From contig CAMPKC010000086.1 of NCBI GenBank assembly GCA_946887045.1, positions 1 to 10,897 on the forward strand: 10,897 nucleotides of DNA. The letters run 5' to 3'. The notes beneath the pieces were generated by a model that ran no database searches, had not been told where the DNA came from, and worked only from the letters and a program-made list of their open reading frames with translations. Of the stretch, positions 1 through 7,073 are shown one piece after another (position 1 is the stretch's first letter; every line of letters begins with the position of its first letter). Origin of the DNA: an uncultured Sphingobacteriaceae bacterium. Its GTDB lineage: Bacteria > Bacteroidota > Bacteroidia > Sphingobacteriales > Sphingobacteriaceae. Made by a program: the position numbers and the translations under genes.

Positions 1-59
1 TGGAAAAATGAATCACCGATGCTAAAAAGCCGATTTTCTATCGCATTGACGAGGTCCAT
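1..59 (-). CDS. Possible 5' end of a divergent gene cut by the window edge
   Basis: On the minus strand an ATG at 59-57 opens a frame that stays open to the left edge and reads MDLVNAIENRLFSIGDSFF. Nineteen codons are too few to name a family, and an open frame this short occurs by chance. If real, its start would lie only 42 bp from the amt1 start, so the two promoters would have to overlap. On the plus strand the same register is open from 12 to a TAA at 69-71 (ending IDEVHMRD) but has an in-frame TGA at 9-11, so an upstream gene ending there is unlikely without a sequence error. I give no function. Confidence 0.2.
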   Translation of the reverse strand, partial: MDLVNAIENRLFSIGDSFF

Positions 60-76
60 ATGCGTGATTAATTTAC
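46..76 (+). promoter_or_regulatory. Weak candidate promoter for amt1
   Basis: TTG at 46-48 is followed after 20 nt by TAATTTAC at 69-76. This fits the Bacteroidota layout of a -33 TTG box and a -7 TAnnTTTG box, but the last two -7 bases mismatch. It would give a leader of roughly 20 nt before the ATG at 102. The match is weak and the site was sought because a promoter is expected here. Confidence 0.25.
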
Positions 77-101
77 TTACTCAACACTTTAAACAATTAA
101 G

Positions 102-1409
102 ATGAAAAAAGTATTACCCTTTTTATTATTGGTTGTAGCCGTCGTGCTTGGCCTTTTTTATCCTTCAGTAGAAGTAATTAATGTTGCGGAAAACAAAATT
201 GATACCGGAGATACCGCATGGTTATTGGTTGCGACAGCCTTAGTTTTATTAATGACACCTGGTCTTGCCTATTTCTATGGAGGGATGGTTAGAAAGAAAA
301 ATGTTATTTCTACTATGCTACAAAGTCTTGTATGTATGGGGCTTATAACTGTTTTGTGGGTCGTGTTTGGATTTAGTCTTGCTTTCGGAGAGGATATTGG
401 AGGTGTTATAGGTAATCCGGGTACCTTTTTTATGATGAAGGGAATGGTGGGCAATGCCGTATGGCCTTTAGCGCCCACAATACCCTTGGTTTTATTTGCA
501 ATGTTCCAGTTAAAGTTTGCAGTAATTACACCAGCGTTAATTACCGGTGCTTTTGCGGAGCGAATTCGCTTTAACTCTTATCTTATTTTCCTTTGTTTGT
601 TTATGGTTTGTATATATGTGCCTTTGGCGCATGCTACCTGGCATCCTCAAGGAATATTATTTGAACTAGGAGTGCTAGATTTCGCCGGCGGCACGGTGGT
701 TCACATGTCGGCGGGTTGGGCTGCACTCGCTTCTGCTCTATTCTTAAAGAAGCGTACAACGCCCGCGCATACACCTGCGCGCGTAAGTTATGTCATTCTT
801 GGAACCGGTTTATTATGGTTTGGCTGGTTTGGATTTAATGCAGGATCTGCAGTAGGCGCAGGTGCATTGGCTGCTACCGCTTTGGCTACTACTACCACAG
901 CTTCGGCAGCAGCTGCAATGGCCTGGATATTTTTTGACATGGCGCGAGGTAAGAAGCCTTCTGCAATGGGTGCTTGTATTGGAGCTGTAGTTGGTTTGGT
1001 TGCGATAACTCCGGCCGCTGGTTTTGTTAGTGTTTCGCACTCTGTCATTATTGGGGTGGTTGCTGCAGTTATTAGTAATCTAGTTGTTTTATGGAGAACT
1101 CGTACAAATATTGATGATACCTTGGATGTGTTTCCATGTCACGGTGTTGGCGGAATGGTCGGAATGTTAATGACCGGCATTTTTGCTAACCAGGGTGTGA
1201 ATTCAGCAAATACAACTGGTAATGGACTGTACTATGGGGAGACCAAGCTGTTTTTCGTGCATTTAATTGCCTTGGTTGCGGTTTCAGCCTTTGCTTTTAT
1301 TGGTTCATATGTTTTACTGTTGGTAACAAATACAATAAGTCCTCTTCGGGTGTCGGCCAATGATGAAGAACTTGGGTTGGATATGAGTCAGCATGATGAA
1401 GAGTTGTAG
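102..1409 (+). CDS. amt: Ammonium transporter (Amt/MEP/Rh family), copy 1
   Basis: A 435-residue inner-membrane ammonium channel that moves ammonium/ammonia into the cytoplasm for nitrogen assimilation. Residues 1-21 form a hydrophobic N-terminal segment, probably a cleaved signal peptide as in E. coli AmtB, followed by about 11 membrane helices. The AmtB signature residues are all visible: the double-Phe gate F135/F139, W180 and S249 of the outer binding site, D193 in DFAGGTVVH, and the twin pore histidines H201 and H347 (in DVFPCHG). The C-terminal tail, ending GLDMSQHDEEL, is short but keeps the region that contacts P-II proteins in AmtB-GlnK complexes. The ATG at 102 is preceded by an A-rich stretch and gives a sensible membrane start. 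No P-II gene is adjacent, and a second amt follows after 335 bp. All key residues are intact, so it should be functional. Confidence 0.96.
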   Translation: MKKVLPFLLLVVAVVLGLFYPSVEVINVAENKIDTGDTAWLLVATALVLLMTPGLAYFYGGMVRKKNVISTMLQSLVCMGLITVLWVVFGFSLAFGEDIGGVIGNPGTFFMMKGMVGNAVWPLAPTIPLVLFAMFQLKFAVITPALITGAFAERIRFNSYLIFLCLFMVCIYVPLAHATWHPQGILFELGVLDFAGGTVVHMSAGWAALASALFLKKRTTPAHTPARVSYVILGTGLLWFGWFGFNAGSAVGAGALAATALATTTTASAAAAMAWIFFDMARGKKPSAMGACIGAVVGLVAITPAAGFVSVSHSVIIGVVAAVISNLVVLWRTRTNIDDTLDVFPCHGVGGMVGMLMTGIFANQGVNSANTTGNGLYYGETKLFFVHLIALVAVSAFAFIGSYVLLLVTNTISPLRVSANDEELGLDMSQHDEEL

Positions 1410-1744
1410 TGGAAAAAGTAGTTAAAGATTTACTTTAGTCTTTAAAATAGATAAAAGCATTAGGCAAAAACTGCATTATTGTCGTTGCCTATCGATTTGG
1501 TTTAGTGTTGGGAGGGTTCAGCGGTTTCGTTGGCCCTCTTTTTTTTAAAAAATCATAAACTTTACTGATGTAGGTGATTTTAATGCTATTTTTATTAATA
1601 AAACTACCATGTTTGCTCATTTTTTGTGTTTAATAGTGGTTTTGGCGATTTTTTTTAAAAAAAATATAAGGAATTTATGAATTTTTAAAAAAATGACTAA
1701 CTTTATTGCAGATATTATTCAATAACACTAAACAACTAAACAAA
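1410..1744 (+). other. Structured 335-bp spacer between the two amt genes
   Basis: No gene is seen here. The first part forms three stem-loops: TAAAG/CTTTA (1423-1427 with 1433-1437), TAGGCAA/TTGCCTA (1461-1467 with 1485-1491, a 7-bp perfect stem with a 17-nt loop), and a terminator hairpin at 1512-1538. The second part is very AT-rich and holds three T-run/A-run blocks: T8A6 at 1539-1552, a perfect 18-bp palindrome of T8A8 flanked by A and T at 1648-1665, and T5A7 at 1682-1693. The promoter of amt2 should lie in this half, but I found no clear TTG-N20-TAnnTTTG match. Confidence 0.6.
1512..1546 (+). terminator. Intrinsic terminator of amt1
   Basis: GAGGG (1512-1516) pairs with CCCTC (1534-1538). 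Two wobble pairs, a bulged C and an inner AGCG/CGTT stem close a GTTT loop. A run of eight T follows at 1539-1546. It lies about 100 nt after the amt1 stop and makes amt1 and amt2 largely separate transcripts. Confidence 0.75.
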
Positions 1745-3157
1745 ATGAGTAAATTATCAATCAAACAGATCATACCGTTCCTGGTATTGACTGCAGTGGC
1801 TTTGGCCTCAATCTTTATTCCTGTTCTGCCAAACTTTGACGACGGAGGAAAAATTTACAATGGAGCCGATATCGCATGGGTAGTGGTGGCAACAGCATTA
1901 GTCTTTTTAATGACCCCGGGCTTGGCATTTTTCTACGGTGGAATGGTTCATCGTAAAAATGTAATTTCTACCATGATTAAAAGTGTGGTAGCTGCTGGGA
2001 TCGTAAGCGTACTATGGGTTGCAGTAGGTTTCAGTTTAGCTTTCGGAACTTCAATTGGGGGGCTCATTGGTGATCCATCAACTTTCTTGTTTTTTAAGGA
2101 TGTAAATTCAGGAGCTCCATGGAGTCTTGCCCCTACTATTCCTTTAACTCTTTTTGCTTTATTTCAACTGATGTTTGCTATCATCACACCTGGATTGGTT
2201 GTAGGAGCTGTGGCAGAACGTATTAGATTCACTTCTTATATCTTATTTATCGTATTGTTCAGCTTATTTGTATATGCTCCCCTTGCACATTGGAGCTGGC
2301 ATCCGGATGGATTTTTGTTCCAAATGGGGGTTCTTGACTTTGCCGGGGGCACAGTTGTTCACATTTCTGCCGGATGTGCTGCTTTAGCCGGAGCACTGGT
2401 TTTAAAACGTCGTACATCTCACTTAGAGCAAAGAGAAATTCCACCAGCTAACATTCCGTACGTACTTATTGGTACTGGTTTATTATGGTTTGGCTGGTTT
2501 GGTTTCAATGCCGGATCTGCATTAGGAGCTAACGCTTTAGCAGTTTCTGCATTTGCAACAACAAATACTGCTGCTGGTGCTGCTGGTTTATCATGGATGT
2601 TTTTTGATGTGATTAGAGGTAAAAAGCCATCTGTACTTGGATTTTGTATCGGTGCAGTAGTAGGTTTAGTTGCTATAACTCCTGCTGCAGGTTTTGTCGC
2701 AATACCACAAAGTATCTTTATCGGCTTTATAGCTGCTATAATTTCAAATATCGCTGTACACTACAAGCAAAAATCTTCTCTTGATGATACTTTAGATGTT
2801 TTTCCTTGCCATGGCTTAGGAGGTATTGTCGGAATGATATTAACTGGAGTATTCGCTACTAAAACGGTAAATGGCGCTGGTGCAGACGGATTATTTTATG
2901 GAAATGCTGAGTTTTTCTTCACCCAGTTAAAAGGTTTAGTAATCGTTGTTGCATATAGCTTCACTGTTTCCTTTATCATTTTCAAGCTTATCAATTTGAT
3001 TCAGCCAATTCGCGTTTCACTAGAAGATGAAGAACTTGGATTGGATGCTTCTCAGCATAACGAAAAATACTTACAAGGTACCTTGTTGGTAAATAATAAT
3101 GGTAAAACCGTTGAGCGGGACATTAAAGTATTTGAAAAAGACGTAATAGAAAACTAA
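1745..3157 (+). CDS. amt: Ammonium transporter (Amt/MEP/Rh family), copy 2
   Basis: A second inner-membrane ammonium channel, 470 residues from the ATG at 1745. A longer frame could start at a TTG at 1706, but the ATG reading MSKLSIKQIIPFL aligns with the start of copy 1 and follows an A-rich leader, so I prefer it. The AmtB residues are conserved: F140/F144, W185, D198, H206, S258 and H356 in DVFPCHG. It is closely similar to copy 1 along its length. It differs by a longer loop around residues 224-236 and by a C-terminal extension of about 30 residues after SQHNEK, rich in charged and Asn residues. The C-terminal tail is where P-II proteins and internal gating act in this family, so the two copies may be regulated differently (inference). 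The porin gene follows after 48 nt with no terminator, suggesting cotranscription. Confidence 0.96.
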   Translation: MSKLSIKQIIPFLVLTAVALASIFIPVLPNFDDGGKIYNGADIAWVVVATALVFLMTPGLAFFYGGMVHRKNVISTMIKSVVAAGIVSVLWVAVGFSLAFGTSIGGLIGDPSTFLFFKDVNSGAPWSLAPTIPLTLFALFQLMFAIITPGLVVGAVAERIRFTSYILFIVLFSLFVYAPLAHWSWHPDGFLFQMGVLDFAGGTVVHISAGCAALAGALVLKRRTSHLEQREIPPANIPYVLIGTGLLWFGWFGFNAGSALGANALAVSAFATTNTAAGAAGLSWMFFDVIRGKKPSVLGFCIGAVVGLVAITPAAGFVAIPQSIFIGFIAAIISNIAVHYKQKSSLDDTLDVFPCHGLGGIVGMILTGVFATKTVNGAGADGLFYGNAEFFFTQLKGLVIVVAYSFTVSFIIFKLINLIQPIRVSLEDEELGLDASQHNEKYLQGTLLVNNNGKTVERDIKVFEKDVIEN

Positions 3158-3205
3158 TCGGAAAAACGCATATAAAGACCTTATTTAACAATCAAAAAAA
3201 GCAAC

Positions 3206-4246
3206 ATGTTTAGAAAAGTACTTTCGTTTATTGCATTAGCAGGTGTATCATATGCTAATGCTCAAGATTCAACATCTACGCCACTAACCATTTCAGGTTC
3301 AGTTGATACGTATTACAAGTATGATTTTGCAAAAGTTCCTAATATCGGAACCAGTTTTGCAACAGATCAAAACTCAGTATCCTTAGGTATGATTGATGTA
3401 GCTTTGAAAAAAACTACAGGAAAAGCATCTTTTGTGGGGGAGGTATCTTTTGGTCCCAGAGGGCAATATCAATCAATTCCAAACGGTGATGGTATTGATG
3501 TTAATTCTTTCCACATTCAGAATCTGTATGCCACTTACGCCTTCACAGATAAGTTTTCAATGACTGCAGGGTACATGGGTACTTTTGTTGGATACGAAGT
3601 TATTTCTCCTGTTGGAAACTTTAACTATTCAACTTCTTATCTGTTCACTAATGGGCCATTCCAAAATGCGGGTATTAAAGCTAATTATGCTCTTTCAAGC
3701 AAAGTTGGGTTAATGGTAGGTTTATTCAATAATTCCTGGAATAACTATAAAGCAGATCCTATCTCTGGAGTGAGCACATTTGGTGCGCAATTATCTTTAT
3801 CTCCGGTTGAAGGATGGAGCGCTTATCTTAACTTGTTAACAGGTTACGATTCTGGTACTATTTTGGACCTGACTACAGCTTATCAAATTACAGATAAATT
3901 CAAACTGGGTTTAAATGCTGCTGACTGGTCTGCAGGGATGGGTACTGATGATACTGGTTATTACGGCGCAGCCTTATATCCGTCATTTGCTATAACTGAT
4001 GGGTTTGCTTTAGGCCTTCGCGGCGAGTACTTTAAAACTAAAAAGAATGATGGCGTTCTTGTTGGCGCTCCTGCTGATGAAAGTGTAACCTCATTAACAT
4101 TCTCTGGTAATTTAAAATCTGGCGGTTTAACTTTTATCCCAGAATTTAGGCTGGATAATGGAAGTGTAGATTTATTCTTTAAAGAGAATGGTAATACTAC
4201 CAAATCTGCTTCACAATTCTCTTTAGCTGTAGTTTACGCTTTTTAA
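3206..4246 (+). CDS. Outer-membrane beta-barrel porin, OmpL/BBP2-like
   Basis: A 346-residue secreted protein. Residues 1-19 are a signal peptide with probable cleavage after ANA, before Gln20. The mature part begins SGSVDTYYKYDF and continues as alternating polar/aromatic strands typical of a transmembrane barrel, ending in SLAVVYAF, a C-terminal aromatic beta-signal of the kind recognised by the BAM complex. The stretch around residues 125-160 (GTFVGYEVISPVGNFNYS, then a PFQNAG turn) resembles the putative beta-barrel porin-2 (BBP2, OmpL-like) family. I recall that family often lying next to amt in Bacteroidota. Its position 48 nt after amt2 suggests an outer-membrane entry route for ammonium or another small nitrogen solute, but the substrate cannot be read from the sequence. 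The start ATG follows an A-rich leader. Confidence 0.85.
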   Translation: MFRKVLSFIALAGVSYANAQDSTSTPLTISGSVDTYYKYDFAKVPNIGTSFATDQNSVSLGMIDVALKKTTGKASFVGEVSFGPRGQYQSIPNGDGIDVNSFHIQNLYATYAFTDKFSMTAGYMGTFVGYEVISPVGNFNYSTSYLFTNGPFQNAGIKANYALSSKVGLMVGLFNNSWNNYKADPISGVSTFGAQLSLSPVEGWSAYLNLLTGYDSGTILDLTTAYQITDKFKLGLNAADWSAGMGTDDTGYYGAALYPSFAITDGFALGLRGEYFKTKKNDGVLVGAPADESVTSLTFSGNLKSGGLTFIPEFRLDNGSVDLFFKENGNTTKSASQFSLAVVYAF

Positions 4247-4268
4247 TTGAAACATTTCGATTAGATTT

Positions 4269-4296
4269 AAAAAGGCCGGAAATTTCCGGCCTTTTT
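4269..4296 (+). terminator. Terminator of the amt2-porin unit
   Basis: A perfect 28-bp inverted repeat centred on AAATTT. The core GGCCGGAAA pairs with TTTCCGGCC, flanked by five A on the left and five T on the right. It begins 22 nt after the porin stop. Its symmetry means it could also stop transcription arriving from the fabI side. Confidence 0.88.
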
Positions 4297-4442
4297 AGGT
4301 TTCAAATATGATGCATGCTAATGAAGTTTAGAATTTAATCATATTTCTGAACAGAGAGCAGGGCTGAACAGGCATCAATTTCGATCGAGCAAATGTGACG
4401 GGGGGCTGATGGGAAGGCTGACTCAATTTACAACCGAATAGA

Positions 4443-4478
4443 AACAAAAAAAGCCGGAATCCTCCGGCTTTTTTTGTT
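4443..4478 (-). terminator. Terminator of the bamD-to-fabI operon
   Basis: AGCCGGA (4452-4458) pairs with TCCGGCT (4463-4469) around a four-base loop. Flanking A7 and T7 tracts extend the pairing to about 16 bp. It starts about 15 nt after the fabI stop codon. The symmetric A and T tracts make it usable from either strand. Confidence 0.9.
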
Positions 4479-4493
4479 ATGTTTTTATGATTC

Positions 4494-5306
4494 CTATTTT
4501 TCCATTTGTTCAATCACAGCCTGGGTTACTCCTGTAAAAGAGAAACCTCCATCATGGAATAGATTCTGCATTGTTACCATTTTAGTCAAATCAGAGAATA
4601 ATGTAACTGTATAATCAGCACATTGATCTGCAGACGCATTACCCAATGGCGACATCTTCTCAGCATAATTCACAAACCCATCAAACCCTTTTACTCCTGA
4701 TCCCGCAGTTGTACGTGTAGGTGATTGAGAAATAGTATTAATCCTTACATTCTTTTTAACACCATACTGATAACCGAAGTTCCGTGCGATACTTTCTAAC
4801 ATTGCTTTCCCATCCGCCATGTCATTGTAATCAGGGAATACACGTTGAGCAGCGATGTAGGATAAGGCTACCACTGATCCCCATTCATTAATAGCATCAT
4901 GTTTCATTGCTAATTTTAGCACACGATGTAAACTGATTGCCGAAATGTCTAAGCCTTTATGAGTGAAATCGTAATTGTTTTCAGTATAATGGATACCTTT
5001 TCTAACATTTATACTCATTCCAATAGAATGTAAAATGAAGTCTACACCTCCGCCGAAATGCTCTTTCGTTTTTATCAAAAGGTTTTCTACATCCTCCTCA
5101 CTGGTAACGTCAGCCGGAATCACCGGAGCGTTACATAGCTCAGCAAGTTTATTTATTTCACCCATCCGCATAGCGATAGGGGCGTTGGTTAAAACAATTT
5201 CAGCGCCTTCTTCAACGCAACGTAATGCCGTTTTCCAGGCAATAGATTTTTCATCCAGAGCACCGAATATAATCCCTTTTTTACCTTTCAGTAAGTTATA
5301 AGCCAT
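4494..5306 (-). CDS. fabI: Enoyl-[acyl-carrier-protein] reductase (NADH-type) FabI
   Basis: A 270-residue cytoplasmic short-chain dehydrogenase that performs the last step of each fatty-acid elongation cycle, reducing trans-2-enoyl-ACP with NAD(P)H. The N-terminal nucleotide-binding segment is GIIFGALDEKSIAW (11-24). HSIG at 93-96 is the usual FabI loop. The catalytic pair is Y160 and K167 in the Tyr-x6-Lys spacing characteristic of FabI, with the second tyrosine at Y150. M163, aligned with E. coli M159, is retained. At 192-198 the protein has ISQSPTR where E. coli FabI has a Gly before the Pro. I recall this Ser form as normal for Bacteroidota FabI. It is the last gene of the leftward operon, 64 nt after recN. 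The spacer holds palindromes and a promoter-like box, so it may also be transcribed on its own. Confidence 0.96.
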   Translation of the reverse strand: MAYNLLKGKKGIIFGALDEKSIAWKTALRCVEEGAEIVLTNAPIAMRMGEINKLAELCNAPVIPADVTSEEDVENLLIKTKEHFGGGVDFILHSIGMSINVRKGIHYTENNYDFTHKGLDISAISLHRVLKLAMKHDAINEWGSVVALSYIAAQRVFPDYNDMADGKAMLESIARNFGYQYGVKKNVRINTISQSPTRTTAGSGVKGFDGFVNYAEKMSPLGNASADQCADYTVTLFSDLTKMVTMQNLFHDGGFSFTGVTQAVIEQMEK

Positions 5307-5321
5307 ATTTGTAAATTTCTG

Positions 5322-5358
5322 CGCTAAAATAGCGAATTAATTGATTTGTGTGACACAA
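5322..5358 (-). promoter_or_regulatory. Candidate fabI promoter with two palindromes
   Basis: On the minus strand TATTTTAG (5331-5324) resembles the -7 TAnnTTTG box with one changed base, 17 nt before the fabI ATG. It lies within the inverted repeat CGCTA-AAA-TAGCG (5322-5334). A second perfect inverted repeat, TTGTGT-G-ACACAA (5346-5358), is centred 24 bp upstream, at the -33 position. That is the geometry expected of an operator pair. The half-site TGTG resembles Crp/Fnr-family sites, but no regulator can be named. Confidence 0.4.
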
Positions 5359-5370
5359 TCTGGTAAACTA

Positions 5371-7047
5371 TCATTTAACTTTTAAATTTAAATTCAATAG
5401 TTCCTTAGCATGCTGAAGTGCCGCTTCACCAGGGTTTTCTCCGCTTAACATTTTACCGATTTCTAGGACTCTTTCCTCCAAAGTCAACAGACGAATATTC
5501 GTGTGAGTCTTATCGTGCTGATCGTCTTTATAAACCCAATAATGAGCTTCTCCTTTGCTGGCTATTTGGGGTAGATGTGTTATGGCTATCACCTGCATAG
5601 TGTCAGAGAGCCGTTCCATAATAGCGCCTACTTTTAACGCTACTTCTCCCGAGATGCCCGTATCTATCTCATCGAAGATTATAGTCGGCAATGCAATGTG
5701 CCGGGAGATTAAAGATTTAATAGTTAGCATTAAGCGTGAAAGTTCACCGCCGGAAGCTACCTTATTCATAGGAGCGACCATCTGACCTTTATTAGCAGAA
5801 AAAAGGAATTCCAGTTTATTCCGCCCAAACGCATTAAACATGCCCTCATTCAAAAGCTCATTATGAATTTCCAGTGCCGAATGGGGCATGCCTGCTTCCG
5901 CAAGTGTTTCTCGTATTTTTTCCTCAATTCCGGGAATTATTTCGTTTCTGCTCGCCGAAAGGGTTTCCGAAACGATATTTAACTCAGCATAAAGATCCTT
6001 TACCTCTTTTTCTAAGTTAACTATTTCGTCGTCCGTAATTGTGATCGAGTCAATTCTGTTTCTAATTTCCTGATAGATACCCAATAACTCTTCGACCGTA
6101 TTTACATGGTGTTTTTTCTGCAGATTGTAAATGGTACTTAACCTGTTACTGATTTCGATGGACCGAGCTTCATTAACTACGGTTCTCTGTTCCAAATACG
6201 ATACTTCCGCGGCGATGTCTTTTAACTCAATCAAACAGCTCTGAAGTCTCTCAGCAAGCATTTCGCCCTCCTTTAAATACTTACTAGCCTGCTGAAGGTG
6301 AGACAGCGATTCTTTTAGCTGTATAACCATTGCCTGGTCCCCTTCACTTAAAATATAGGCAGCGGAAAGAAGGTTGCGCTTTATTTCTTCAGCATGAGTT
6401 AAAGTCTCAAGCTCTTGCTCAAGTGTTTCCTGTTCATTATCAGCAAGGTTTACCTCCTCAAATTCATCCACCTGGAACTGAAGATAATCGAGTTCGGACT
6501 TTGCTTTCCGACTAGTCTCTTTCAAATCATTCAGCTTTCGCTGACTCTCCTGATATGTTCTGAACTTTTTTTGATATTCGAAGAGCAGGGCTTCATTGGC
6601 GGCTAGAGTATCAACAACCAGCCGTTGAAAGCTTTCGTCATTGATTTCAAAAGTCGCATGTTGCGAATGGATATCGATTAATAATTCGCCAAGCTGTTTT
6701 AGTGTAGTTAGATTTACAGGTGTGTCGTTTATAAATGATCGCGATTTTCCCTCCGAAGATATTTCCCTTCTTAAAACAGTTTCTTCTTCATAGTCAAGTT
6801 CATTCTCTTCAAAAAACGATTGAAGATTGTAGCCTTGTATTTTGAAGTAACCTTCAATAATGCACTTTTTTTGTTGGTTGAAAAAGTACCGGCTTTCGGC
6901 CCGGTTTCCCAAAATAAGTGACAAAGCGCCCATAATGATGGATTTACCTGCACCGGTTTCACCTGTTAGTATATTTAGTCCCGTTGAAAATGAAATATCA
7001 AGGTCTTCTATTAAAGCATAATTGCGAATGATAAGACGATTGAGCAT
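5371..7047 (-). CDS. recN: DNA repair protein RecN (SMC-like ATPase)
   Basis: A 558-residue SMC-family ATPase that acts in the cytoplasm on double-strand breaks, helping RecA-dependent recombination. The Walker A motif GETGAGKS is at 29-36, a Q-loop region DIHSQH at 125-130, and the ABC signature ASGGELSR at 431-438. Walker B TIIFDE is at 455-460 (D459, E460), with a D-loop after it and the switch histidine in THLPQIA at 490-496. The middle (about 155-380) is rich in Glu, Leu, Lys and Gln, matching the two arms of an antiparallel coiled coil. The length is normal for the family. It lies 26 nt after porD, so cotranscription is likely. The start at MLNRLIIRNYALIE is the family's usual beginning. 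No SOS-type box is evident in the short upstream gap. Confidence 0.97.
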   Translation of the reverse strand: MLNRLIIRNYALIEDLDISFSTGLNILTGETGAGKSIIMGALSLILGNRAESRYFFNQQKKCIIEGYFKIQGYNLQSFFEENELDYEEETVLRREISSEGKSRSFINDTPVNLTTLKQLGELLIDIHSQHATFEINDESFQRLVVDTLAANEALLFEYQKKFRTYQESQRKLNDLKETSRKAKSELDYLQFQVDEFEEVNLADNEQETLEQELETLTHAEEIKRNLLSAAYILSEGDQAMVIQLKESLSHLQQASKYLKEGEMLAERLQSCLIELKDIAAEVSYLEQRTVVNEARSIEISNRLSTIYNLQKKHHVNTVEELLGIYQEIRNRIDSITITDDEIVNLEKEVKDLYAELNIVSETLSASRNEIIPGIEEKIRETLAEAGMPHSALEIHNELLNEGMFNAFGRNKLEFLFSANKGQMVAPMNKVASGGELSRLMLTIKSLISRHIALPTIIFDEIDTGISGEVALKVGAIMERLSDTMQVIAITHLPQIASKGEAHYWVYKDDQHDKTHTNIRLLTLEERVLEIGKMLSGENPGEAALQHAKELLNLNLKVK

Positions 7048-7073
7048 AGTTTAGTAAAAGTATCACATTTAGA

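Noticed and set aside
12..71. C-terminal end of an upstream plus-strand gene (ending IDEVHMRD)
   Set aside because: An in-frame TGA at 9-11 leaves only 19 codons, so it needs a sequence error to be a gene end.
788..1048. Antisense open frames inside amt1
   Set aside because: Low-complexity Ala/Thr/Pro products mirror the Ala/Thr-rich amt1 coding strand. A clear shadow of the real gene.
1694..1710. Sigma-54-like site (TGAC ... TTGCA) before amt2
   Set aside because: The -24 half reads TGAC instead of TGGC and the spacing to TTGCA is one base too long. Tempting for a nitrogen gene, but not supported.
1706..1744. TTG start giving amt2 13 extra N-terminal residues
   Set aside because: The added residues are polar and have no counterpart in copy 1. 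The ATG at 1745 aligns with copy 1 and has the usual A-rich leader.
4328..4513. Minus-strand open frame of 61 residues overlapping the fabI terminator
   Set aside because: It runs through the terminator hairpin and the fabI stop, is full of Lys/Phe runs from the A/T tracts, and resembles no family.
4735..4752. Loss of the conserved Gly before Pro in FabI (ISQSPTR) as a sign of inactivity
   Set aside because: The catalytic Y160/K167 and cofactor motifs are intact, and I recall this Ser form as usual in Bacteroidota FabI.
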